Of a stretch of 64,000 nucleotides of DNA, positions 33,420-47,546 are shown in pieces. Below the pieces are notes generated by a model. It made no database searches, had not been told where the DNA came from, and saw only the letters and a list, made by a program, of their open reading frames with translations. Source of the DNA: Piromyces finnis (Eukaryota > Neocallimastigomycota > Neocallimastigomycetes > Neocallimastigales > Neocallimastigaceae); the NCBI GenBank assembly GCA_002104945.1, contig MCFH01000002.1, positions 1,331,001-1,395,000 on the forward strand. The letters are read 5' to 3'. The position numbers and the translations under genes are program-made. Every line of letters begins with the position of its first letter. Within the stretch, counting starts at the first letter, position 1.

Positions 33420-36284
33420 TTACCATCCATTTTTTATTCTTTGTTCTTGTGTTTCAATATATGATTTAGTATAATCTTCTTCATCTCTACTATATTGTTT
33501 AGGTTTATTATAACTATCATCTATTATATCTTCATCATCATCACTACCCCATCCATTATTCAATCTTTGTTGCTCTATGCTAATATTACCATTTTCTTCA
33601 TATTCATTGATATAATTCATACTTTCATCTTTATGATCATAATTAATACTATAATGATTAATTGTTGAATATCTTTTACTTCTAGGTCTTTCTTGATAAT
33701 AATCTGAATAGTTAGCATTATCATCTTTATCATAATTTTGGCTATCCTGACTATCATATTCATTATCATTTTCTTCATAATCATGATTATCATAATTATT
33801 AGAATCATTATAATAATCATTATCGTCTTGATAACACTCATTTCTTTCATAGTCATAATCGTTACTTTCTCTTTTATAATAATTGTTATCATTATCTTCA
33901 TTATATATATCATATTTATCTTCTTCATATTTATCTTCATCATAATTATAATCATTTTTATTGTATATATTTCCTTCCGATATATTGTTAGAAATTGGTT
34001 CTTCGGTAAATTGGGTATCAAAGTATTGAATATCAAATGAATCTTCAACATTTGGCTTGAAAGGAGGTTTAATTTCCAAATGATATAATTTTGTGAAATC
34101 AATCTTTTCAAAGAATGGATGATTTTCAATTTCTTTACCACCATCACAAGAACATCCTAATCTCTTATCAGAATCACGATTTAGAAGTTTTAAAATTAAG
34201 TCTTTGATATATCGAGATGGGTATTCAGGAAATTCTATCGGTGATTGTAAAATCCTTTGAACAATCTCTTCTTTTTGATTAGAATAGAATGGATGCTTTT
34301 CACATAACATTTCATATAAAATAACACCATATGCCCACCAATCACTTGCAAAGGAATATGGTTTACCACATAAAATTTCTGGAGCAATATATTCTATATT
34401 TGACATTGAACTAACTTCATCAACATTCATATAAAGTTTTGGAACAGATTGGCCAAAATCAATAATTTTAATATGGCCTTCTTTAGTTATCATAATGTTT
34501 TCTAACTTTAAATCACGATAGATAATATCATGACCATGAAGACTTTCTAAAGCTAATAATATCTCAGCAGCATAAAATCTTACTCTTAATTCTGAGAATC
34601 TTCCATACTGAGAAAGATGGAAATATAGATCACCTCCATTAATGAAATCCATAACTAAATAATTATGTTCTTCATATTCAAATGCCTGAAATATATCTAC
34701 AATAAATGGATGACTAATAGATTTAAGAATATCTTTTTCAACTTCCCACATATCTTTGTATTGGCAATTTAATATTTTGACGGCATATGGTTCTTGAGTG
34801 GCTAATTGTTTACATAGGAAAACAACACTATATTTGCCTTTACCTATAATATTTAGAGCATCAAAGTTTTCTTTAAAGTTGCTATCATCTTCAATTATAA
34901 CTTTTTGAGTTTCTGCAGCATTAGATGGTTTTAATGAGGTGACCCATTCAATAGCGTCTATAACATATTTTGCTTTGAAAAGGTATTGAGAAGATGATCG
35001 ACTTCCAGGTTTTTTAACAACAATTTGAAATACATTGTCACCCGATGAACCCGATGATTTACCTTCCATTAATTCAGCTAATACTATATCACTCACCATA
35101 ATTCTCATAATATCGCCAGATTTCCAGTTTTTAATATTAAATCCTCCATTATTATCTTTATAACACCAACTATTAAACCAATATTTACCAACTTGCATAT
35201 AAAGCCATCCTTCTTTTACAGAATTACCTATAATAACATCCTAATAATGAAATATAAAAAAAAATTTTTTTAATAATTGATTTATATTAATAAAGGATAA
35301 AAAAATAATATCTCCCAATGATTATAGTTACATTTGAATGAATAAAGTGAATGATATGTTTAGTAGCCTCTTCTTTACTATTGGACATTACATGAAGCAT
35401 GTTAAATAGTTCTTTTACTTCTGCTTCTGAATTATTCTTTTCTTCTTGTTTAGAATTCATAACTCCAAAGAAACCTGCTAATTTAGCCATTCTCTTAACA
35501 GGTTGTTCAGGATTTTCTGATGCCGTTGCAATATTATTATTAGAAACTACAGGAGATTTACACATATTTTCAGGATTATTCATTTCAGGGAAATTGCGAT
35601 TTTGAGATTTAACCTTTGGATTATTGTTCTTTAACTTAAATAAAAATATTTCATCTTTTTGCCACCGTCTCATTGTATCAAATGGTCTTTCTGAATTATG
35701 AACTTCTCTTTGATCTTATTTTTTTTTAATTTCAATAAAAAAATAAGTAAACTTTTTAATTAAATAAAATTTATATAAAAAAACTACAACTTACATCCAT
35801 TCTTCTGAGTGAATTCATATATTTGATATAATCCTTCATCACTTTCTTTAACTCCTAATTTTTCACATAATATTTTTTTTAATGTTTTACAAGTATCATT
35901 AATCGACATATTGACTGTAGTGAATGAAAAATTTGCAAAATATACTCTTATAACAACAAATTGTTGAGCATTATCCATTGCTTTTTTCTTTTTTTTAAAT
36001 ATAATATATATATATATATTATTATTATTATTATTATTCATTATTTTTTGTGTTTTAGTATATTATATATTTAGTTATTTACCGAATTATAGTTCTTTCT
36101 TATAATATTATTAAGTTCAGTATTTTCACGTTGATATGGGTTAACACCAAAGAAGTTTCCAAGTTTCTTTGCACGCTTTCCAGGCTCCTATTTTCATTTA
36201 TATATATAAAAATAAGTAATAAAATTTTAAATATATATTTTTATTTATAATTTTTTTAGTTCTTTTTCATATTCTTAATATTAG

Positions 36285-36319
<35 letters not shown>

Positions 36320-39300
36320 AATAAATCATTATTTGATGAAGAAAATTCCTTAGTTCCATTTTCATCCTATTATTGATTTTCATAATATTATATTAATATT
36401 TGAATATAATTTATAAAATTAATTATTATTTATTATATTATTACATATTTCGTTAAATCATCTTTTGAATCTTTGGAATTATCATCTTTTAATAAACTGA
36501 GTGCAGGCATAGATCCAGTTCCCATTGAATCACGTAATTTTGATAATCTTTTTTCTTTTTTACTTTTAAATATATTAAAAACTTGCGATGAAAAACGTTC
36601 ACCTTCTTTAATACTTGATGATGAACCACTATTTAGATTTAATTGATCTAAAGATCCACATTTTTTCTTTTCTAATTTTTTCTTATTGTTATTTAACTGT
36701 ATATAAATATATATTTTTTAAAAAAAAATAGGGTTATTTTTATATACATATAACTATATTATGAAATCATACATAAAAAATTGAATTTAAAAGTGTTACT
36801 ACCTTTTTGTTTCTTAAATATATACGATATATTTCTTCTTTATCTAAACTTAATATTCTTGAGAATAATTCTGAATTCTATTGAAAGTGAATAAAAAAAA
36901 TTTATTATATAATTATTTATATTAGACTTTAATACTTTATATATATAAATTTACTTCTTCTGAATATTCATTTAATGTATCACAACTATCTTTCAGCGGC
37001 TCAAATTTTATTAATTCATTTGTGCTCTTTGACGCTTTATCTTTATCCTTTTTTTTCTGTTTTGAATAGTATATAATTATAAAGAAATATTGACAATAAT
37101 TTAAGTAAAAAAAATAAAGTAAAAAAATATAATTATTATTAATAATAAACAATTTACCTTGCTCTCTTTATTATCAACAATATTATGTAAATCACTTTCA
37201 TCCGTAACACCTAATAGATTCGCTAATTTTGACATTTGTTTTGAATTCTAATTATATTTTTGTAAAGATTTTTTTATACATTAATAATAAAAAAAATAAT
37301 AATTGAAATAAATAAATGAAATTATTACTTTTCTTTTCAGTATATATTTTATTTTTTCTTCTTTATTATATAAAGTATCTGTTAATTCAAGTATATCTTT
37401 TCCTTCTTCATAGTTATCTAAATGTTTTCTTTGAATATACCAATTATTTTCTGAGTAAGGCTCATTAATAAGGAATAATAATGCTTTAATAACATCACTA
37501 CAAGTAGTTTTTTTAGTAACCATAACTTTATAATATTTTTTTTCTTCTTCCAAGTAAATTTGTAGTTTCATGGTACTTGATTTTTTTCTTATTCTGAAAG
37601 TTAGAATATTATTTGTCTTTCTATTGGAACCACTAAAGGTATTTTCTAAAATACTTTCAACATTTTCTGTTGGATCTAAAACATTTTGATATTTTCCGTT
37701 ACACTCTAATGATGAATTGCTTTTTTCTTCATCACTCTCATTTTTCTTAGTTTCGTTTTCTTCAGCAATATTGTTTTCCTCCTCTTCCTCAATAATATCT
37801 TCAAAGCCAAATACTTGTAATAAGTCGTAGTTACCATAATCCTCATATATATTTATACTATTTAGTGCCTGTTGTAAAACTTCTTCTATTGTCATTTTTC
37901 TTTCTACATAAATGACTTGTGTTTTATAATACTTTTCATATAAAATATTAATTGGAATCATAAAGTTATTTGAATCGACTCTTTGTAGAATTGAATGTCT
38001 TACGGTCTTACATAGACGTTGTTCTAACTCCTCAGAAATAGAATTATACACTTGATCTAATGGAGTGACACCTGAAGTCATGATATCATTACTTCCTAAT
38101 CCAGGAACATTGTGTTTAACATTTGTTTTTATACTTAAAGAATTTGGTTTATTGTTTTGAGTTCTAGTTGAATCCACACTTAAACTTCGGATAGATAGAC
38201 TTTCACTATTAATAATATCATCCAAACTTTCTTCTTCGAAATATTCATATAAAATATCTGTATCATACTCATTTAATCTAGATAAGCGTTTTTCATTTGC
38301 TGGTGATGATAATTTATCATTAACTGGTGCAGAAATGGGTGAACTAATAGATTCATCATCACTGTGACTACTGATAGTTGATATCGATGATTTTTTAGTA
38401 ATATGCCTCATTTCTACTGGTTTACTATTTTTATTTAATTGTTTCTTAGAAATTACTGTTGGTATAGCTACAAATGATTTAGATGATTTTGAACTCATTA
38501 TCATATCATTCTTCTTACATCTATATAGATTTGTATCACTTGTCATTTTTGTATTAATCTTCAAAGGAAGTACCTCTATTGGATGTCTGTTATTTTGATC
38601 AGACGATGCTTTTCTAGTATTATTTAAATTATTTATACTAGAAACACTATCATCTGAAACAGAATCCAAACTGGGATTCATATTTTCTTGAGAATTTGAA
38701 TTAGAATGTTCACCATTACCTTTAACATGAATGCTTTTTATATTTGCTCTAGAATTCTTTTTACTTGAAATTTTTATAAATTGTGTTTTGAATTTTTTTA
38801 CAGAATTCATTGTATTGAGTTGTGTGTCTGAAACTGCAACATGCTGTTTATCTAAGGGCTGAATAACATCTACTTTATTCAATGAACAATCTGTTTTTGA
38901 TTTAATTAGTTCATTACTTGATAATGATAAACTTTGTTTAACATCAAGTTCTTTATCATATTCATTCACATTTTGTTGTGATTGGAAATGAAATGGTTGC
39001 TTCAATGATGATTTACTATCTAATTTTATTTCATGGAATCCAGATTCATCATTAATATCGCTCTTATTAACTATATTAACATTTTCATTTTCAATAACTT
39101 TATTATTAATTTCAATATTATCATTATTTCCACTATTTTCGTTTAAACCCTCATTTTCTGGTATGTTGGAAGTAGTTCTTAATGGTGAATTCTGTGATGT
39201 ACATTGTTGAAATTCCAAGTTTTTACTAATAATAGATGGCAAGTCAGCCCGACTATTTCTTTTATTACATTTATTAAAATTTTTGTTATTCGTATTCTCA

Positions 39301-40385
39301 ACCTCAATGTTATTTTTATTTTCATTATTTTCTATTATATTTTCACTTTTATTATTGTTATATTTAACATCATCTTCATCTTTAATATTATTAGTTATTA
39401 CTGTTTCATTTTCTTTAATATTTTCTTCATCTTTAATATTATTAGTTATTACTGTTTCATTTTCTTTAATATTTTCTTCATCTTTAATATTATTAGTTAT
39501 TACTGTTTCATTTTCTTTAATATTTTCTTCATCTTCTTCTTCTATTTCACCATTATTTTGTCTAATTTTTTTAAGAAATGTTTCCATTGTCATTTCTTTA
39601 TTTGATAACTGATTTTTAAATGAATTTATTCTACTGCTTCGTGTTGTTACAGGAGTATTTGAATTGCTATTGGATGTATTCTCTTCATTATTATTAAATA
39701 ACTGACTTATAACCGTCTGAATTCTTAATTTATTATCAGCGTTTGATGCTAGTAATGCTAAACTTTCTCTTTTATACACCTGAGTACTATTAACTCTACT
39801 TCTAAATGCTTTTCTTGTCATTTTTACTGGGGGTATTTTTTCTTTCTTTTTTTCTTCTTGTATTACTTCAAAATGTCGAATTTTATTTCCTACTGATCCA
39901 GGAACTAATTTATTTTATATAAAAATTATTAAATATAAAAAATTATTAATATTTAATAATTTTTTATATTAAATATTAATTGAATAGTTTTAATATAAAT
40001 ATTAATATTTTCATTTTTTATATATTATAGAATTACCTATGTCAGTTAATTCTCCACCATTTGATTCATCTTTTTCATTATTCTGTTCATTATTATTACT
40101 TTCATCATTATTATTTTCATTATTATTTTCATTGGTATTTTTATCGAAATTTTCATTATCCTTAATTGTTAATAATGGTTTTTCTTTTGTTTCTTCTGAA
40201 TCTAGTATAAAATTTGGAGAATTAACATTTTCATTATTTTCTTTTGAATCAGGTGCACTATCATTTATTTCTAAATCTGGTAATGTTCTCGGAATATTTG
40301 AATCAGGTTCAACATTATTTGGTTCATCATTAGTTGATTCAATATTTAAATCTACAATATTTGATTTTTCTTCTATTTCATCCAT
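33420..40385 (-). CDS. AGC-type protein kinase with Ras-association-like and PH domains
   Basis: Eleven exons splice in frame: 40385-40037, 39904-37329, 37247-37158, 37056-36955, 36877-36803, 36696-36445, 36366-36319, 36187-36083, 35987-35795, 35714-35332 and 35240-33420, about 1997 residues. The N-terminal half is disordered (Asn/Glu/Ser). Ubiquitin-like RA-type segments follow: MIPINILYEKYYKTQVIYVE, KLQIYLEEEKKYYKVMVTK and VIRVYFANFSFTTVNMSI. Three copies of a motif occur: MSKLANLLGVTDE, AKKLGNFFGVNPY and MAKLAGFFGVMNS. A PH domain (VKEGWLYMQVGKYW ... AIEWVTSL) precedes the kinase: IGKGKYSVVF, YAVKIL (Lys about 1546), YRDLKLEN (Asp about 1634), IDFG (Asp about 1652), APEI, SDWWAYG. The catalytic residues are intact, but the usual AGC activation-loop T-x-C-G-T is absent (SSMSNIEYIAPE). 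Probably a Ras- and phosphoinositide-responsive Ser/Thr kinase; the partners are inferred. The tail is Asp/Tyr/Asn-rich and ends RIKNGW. Confidence 0.85.
39377..39529 (-). repeat. Three tandem 51-nt repeats in the kinase coding sequence
   Basis: Three adjacent copies encode DEENIKENETVITNNIK. The copies are nucleotide-identical or nearly so, implying recent in-frame expansion in the disordered N-terminal region of the kinase protein. Confidence 0.9.
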
Positions 40386-41993
<1,608 letters not shown>

Positions 41994-43984
41994 ATGGATA
42001 ATACAAATAAAAGAAGTAATTTAGTTGTTCATAACAATTCTGAAATAATAAAACTAATTTTGAGTTTTGATAAAAATGAGAGAAATGAAGTATATAAAGA
42101 ATTGATTAAATATTGTGGTTCAGAAGATAGAAAATTTATTAAAAATGAAATAAAGCAATATAGACACAAAGGTATTTTGAAATTTTTAAGTGAATATTAC
42201 CCATAATGATAAAATGAAGATACTTGAAGTTTATTAAATATAAATTATATTATATACAAAAAATACAAAAAGATGTTATATCGCTACTACCAGAAGAATT
42301 GTCTTTATATATTCTTTCCTTGTTGGACTTTAGAACTTTAATTATTGCATCAATGGTATAAAATTTTTATAGAAAGTAAATAATACTTAATAATTATAGA
42401 AATTATTTTATGACAAATGTTATAAAAACACCAACAATAATGATTATGTTGTTAATAAAATAAAGTAATAATATTGATAATAATGGTGAAATAACGATAT
42501 TTATATATTATTATAAATAAAAATATTATCTTTTAAAAGGTTAATAAAAAATGGAATATACTGTGTAGTAATTCTGAACTTTGGAAACAACATTGCCATT
42601 TATTTTCATATCAATTGGAATTGGAATATAATTACTTTTTGAAAAATAATAATTATCAAAATATTTTTAAAATGATATATTGTAGAGAAAGTAATTACAA
42701 AAAAAAGAAATTTAATAAACATTCTCTAAATTTTCATAATGGAAAAATTATGGGAGTATATGTTTCAAGTAATAACCAACAATTAATTTCATTATCTTTT
42801 GACAGAACAATTCAAATACACGATATAAATACATTTAAATTAATAAGGCAATTTGAAACGGATACAATGAAATGCTCTTCCTTATATAATAATGAATTAT
42901 TGGTGATTGGTATATATTCTATTAGTTTTGTTTTTTTTATATAAATGTGATTTATTATTTTATAATTTTCAAAAAATACTATATATAAAATTATATAATA
43001 TATTTATAATCCTTTTTTAATATATATATATATATATTAAAGGTACTTTTAGTAGGTTAGTATATAAATATTATTATAATATACACAATGTATAATGCTT
43101 TATACAAGATATGTGTTCAAGTATTAAAAAAACTGTTATATGTATATGTAAATATACAAAAGAACCTGTGTTCTTTATAATATTAAAACTGATGATCCCC
43201 CTAAAATATTCACTGGTCATATTAACACAGTATGTGCGGTTAATATTAATAACCAATATATGATATCAGCGAGTCTTAATAAATATATTTTTGTATGGGA
43301 TTGGAAAGAAGAAAAAAGAATAAAAGAACTAAAAATACCAGATGAATATTATTATAATAGAAATGAACAAGATGATAATGCATTATTTATAAATGTAAGT
43401 GTAGTTCATTATTTAGTATTAAATTTATAGATTTATATAAATTTTTATATTTTCTAAACTCTTTAATATATTATACATATTTAAATTGATAAAACGCTAA
43501 AAAGTTTTCAGTAACTGAGTTAAAAATTAAAGATCAATTTATTATTGCTGCAATACACAATCACATATTAGTGTGGAATATTGAAAAAGATTTTGAATTA
43601 TATAAAATTATTACACTTACAGATACTATTAGATCATTTGATGTTTGCGATACTTATATTTTTGCTTCCCAAATACAGAGTTATAGTATTATACCAATTT
43701 TAGAGGAAATAGAGGAAGACATAATAGTATATAAAAATAGATCTCTTAATGTTATACAAAAAATAGTAGTAGATGAAAAACGAATTGTTTTTTGGTATAT
43801 TGAAACTTCTCAATCTTCTTCAGGAATTAACCCCAATCGTTCTTTCATTAAAATTATTAACCGTGAAGATCATAAAGAATTATTTAAATGTGAATCCCCT
43901 GGTATTAATGTCTTAAACATTAATAAAAATTCAATTGTTTATGGTGATTATTATGGTTCTATAATAATTTATGATTTTAGTTAA
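41994..43984 (+). CDS. F-box/WD40-repeat protein (SCF substrate receptor type)
   Basis: Six exons in frame: 41994-42171, 42273-42355, 42540-42909, the 13-nt microexon 43043-43055, 43163-43394 and 43505-43984, about 451 residues. An N-terminal helical segment (EIIKLILSFDKNERNEVYKE) is followed by an F-box split by introns: DVISLLPEELSLYILSLLDF, then VNKKWNILCSNSELWKQHC. WD40-type blades follow: HNGKIMGVYVSSNNQQLIS, SFDRTIQIHDINTFKLIRQF, TGHINTVCAVNINNQYMIS, SLNKYIFVWDW, IIAAIHNHILVWNI, NSIVYGDYYGSIIIYDF. F-box/WD40 proteins such as Cdc4/FBXW7 present substrates to the SCF ubiquitin ligase through Skp1. The WD repeats are divergent and the substrate cannot be told. The start of the last exon is ambiguous: an AG at 43503-43504 keeps frame, while the nearer TTTTCAG does not with the preceding GTAAGT. 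Confidence 0.85.
43043..43055 (+). other. 13-nt microexon of the F-box/WD40 gene
   Basis: Between an AG and a GT lie 13 bases, GTACTTTTAGTAG. Joined to the exon ending ATT G and the next beginning A ACC TGT, they give ELLVIGTFSRTCVLYNIKT, a coherent WD40 strand, and restore phase. Without it the flanking exons do not join in frame. Confidence 0.7.
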
Positions 43985-44480
43985 AATCCTCCTTTTTCCT
44001 TTTTTCTTTATATATATATATATATATATATATTATTATTATTATTATTATTTTCAACAATGAAAATAATATAATAAAATTGACAATAAATTTTATAAGA
44101 TTAAATAATTAATGAATTTAATAAAAATTTTTGATGCATATAGAAAATTCAAATAACAAAGCTTATTAAATTTTATTTATTAAATATTTAAGTTTGATAA
44201 TCTTTATATGAAATTCAATTTTGAAATTTAAGTTATTGTGTTTTAATGATTTAAGAACTTTTTACGTGTTAACAAATTTGATAAAATACATATTATTAAA
44301 AAAAATATATCATTTTTGGAATATGACATATAAATTTTAAAAGATAAAAGAATGAAATTTTAAATATTTTGTAATTAATATCTTTTAAAATCTGAATTTC
44401 TAATCTAGAAATTATTACATTTGAAATTTAATTAACTAATTAATATAATTTTAAAAACATTGAATATTATATAATATACC
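43985..44480. other. Intergenic region
   Basis: About 500 bp between two same-direction genes. It includes a (TA)n run and a short (TTA)n run around 44010-44052, just after the F-box/WD40 stop. No other feature is visible. Confidence 0.55.
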
Positions 44481-47464
44481 ATGTCTTTTGAAATGTTTAA
44501 ATTTAAAGCAAAATCCTATACAACGGATTCTTCTAATATCTTAGTGAATGTGAATTTCATTTTTGATAATAAATTAAAATGTCTTGAAAGTATATTCATT
44601 AAACCAGTTAAATCTAATAGTAGTGTTGAAATACAAGCAATATTATTACCAAATTTAACTGTAAAAGAAGATGACGTTCTTATTCCTAACTGGATGTTAA
44701 AATATTGGAAAATCGATAATGAAATGAATTTTACTGATTTTGAAGTAGAAATTCAAATTATTAAAGGTAAAATGATTATCCTAAATGGATTGTTCATTAC
44801 TAATTATTATATTATAACAAATACTTTATATTTTGAAAATATAAACATTTTAAGTTTATATAGATAATATTTTTTTAACTATTATAATCTAAATATATAA
44901 AATTTACAACATTGTAGAAGATAATATTCCATTTTGTGACACTATTACTATCAATAATATATCAAAAGATATATTCTTCCCAAATAAAATTCCAAACAAT
45001 GAAATAGGTTAATATTAATTAATATATAATGTTCATTAATTTATAATAATTTATATAAAATGATTAATAAATTAACAATAATATATTTATATAGATTCAT
45101 ATAATGACAGCATACAATTGAATAATAAAACACCACTTAATTCTATCAATTATAAACAAATAATAATCAGAAATTCAAATAACAAAATTGTAATTTTTAA
45201 TATAAAATTTTTTATTATAATTACTAACAATATATAATTGTAATAACAAATACATTTTAATTTTATATCTATATAAATTTAAAAATTATATGCCATCTAA
45301 ATATTTAATAAAAATAAAAAAAAAAGATAAAATTAAATTCTGCATATGAAATGTTTGTTTCTGCTAATCCATGTTTATTTAAAGTGATAGCAATTAATGG
45401 AGATAAGATAAATAAAACACAATTGTTCAAGATTTCCGAAAATACAAAATTCAGTTTCGAAAGAGAAGTACAGAAGAAAAATAAACATTCATGGGGCTTA
45501 GATAATGAAAGAAAACAACTTATTGATTTATTATGTATGATAACTATTTAATATTTCAAATTTTTCTTTTAAAAAATTAACTATTGAAAATGTCAAAAAA
45601 GAATTTATAATAATACGTTGAAATACATATATTTATTTATATAAAATTATTATTTTATCATAAAACCAGCCTATAATGAAATGGAAAGTATATTACAAAA
45701 GCAGCTAAATATTCAAAAATGTAATGGAATTATAATAAATGGAGTTATTGGTGTAGGAAAACATGAAATTGTTCAGTAAGTTATATAGTAGTTTTTAAAT
45801 TAGTTTATTTATTGGTTTTAAACAAAGATAAATCTATTATATTAATAAATAAAAATGTTTTATTGACTTATATTAAAAATAGAGATGTATGTTCAACATT
45901 AGATATTCCAATATATTCATTATCAATATTAGATATGAATATGGAATATATGAATAATGAAGATAATGAAATGAATTCGACAGAAAGAAATGATGGCCAA
46001 AAATATAGTTATTTAAATAAAGTATTTGATAAAGCAAAACTCTCTGCACCTTCAGTTATATTAATATCAGAGTTGGATTTATTAGCAAATGGTATATAGT
46101 TAGTTTATTTTGATAAATTTTAACATTTATTATCATCAGAAATTAACATGCCTTTTCTAAATATAATAATAAAAATAAAAATAAAAAATATAACAGGAAA
46201 TAATGATTCGGAAATTAATAAAGTATTAATTTTAAAAGATTTAGAAAAAGTTATAGAAGAAGTAAAATATGATAACAGTATACATGTTATTGGTTTAACA
46301 GAAAACAGAAAAGATTTACCAGAAATTTTTAGCAAAAGTCAGTTATTTAATAATGTTATTAATATTGATATACCAAATAGGTAAGTATCAATACTTATCT
46401 TCATTTATATTAATTATTGCTTAAAAATTTTCATTTGTATTGATAAAATATTTTAATGTGTATTGTTAAAATTATAAGAAAAGAGAGGGAAATTCAATTA
46501 TCTTACTTATTAAAAGACCAATTATTAGATAATTCCTTATTAATAAATGAAGAGGAAAATGAAGAGAATATAAGCATTGTTGAAGTTTATGCTAAAAATT
46601 TAAGTGAGGTAAATTTGTTTATTATTTCTATTATTTTTTATAACTTTGATACTAATATTGAGCTTATATTTGTATAGTTAACTCCAGGTTATGTTAGAAA
46701 GAATTTACAACAACTTTGTAATTTCGCAAGACAACATTGCTTAACTAGAAGTAATAATGAATCAAAATCAGGAACAGATAATTTAATAGATATGATGTCT
46801 TCTCTTTCCATTCAAAATCAGTAAATCTTTATTTCTTTTTCTTAGTCTCTTATTATTTTTTTTATTGTTACTGTAGTAATAATAATATTAATATTAATAA
46901 TTTTCATCCTATTGTTTTAGAAAAAAGCAAAATTATGTATTAAACTACAACGATTTTTTATATGCACTTAACCAAGTAAAACCATCTAATACAATAGATT
47001 TTGAAACTAAACGAGAAAAAACGTCTTGGAATGAAATAGGAGGGTACAAATTTTATATAAAAATTTAATTTTAATAAAGTTATTAAAATAGAGAAAAAAT
47101 ATATCTAAAACTTTTCTATCTCTTCTGAAAAAAAAAAAAAAAAAAAAAAGATATGAAAAAATTGTAGAAAAGATTAAACATTTAGTTAAATGGCCATTAC
47201 TCTATCCAGAAACATATACAAAATTAGGTGTTAAACCACCATCTGGATTAATTTTATACGGACCATCTGGTAATTAAATTTATAATAATTCCAATTTTTA
47301 TCTATGAACTATATAATATTAAAAAAATTAATTTAAACTTATTAATAATTATATTTTAATATCACAGGTTGTGGTAAAACATTGATGATTAATGCACTTT
47401 CATCAGATTATTCAATTAATTTTGTTAGAGTAAAAGGGTAATTTAATAATAATAATAATAATAA

Positions 47465-47546
<82 letters not shown>

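Noticed and set aside
33738-34040. Hydrophobic plus-strand frame
   Set aside because: Antisense of the Asp/Tyr/Asn-rich kinase tail.
39204-39612. Two plus-strand frames with repeated Phe/Ile/Ser/Leu units
   Set aside because: Antisense of the 51-nt repeats and acidic region of the kinase gene, which joins perfectly on the other strand.
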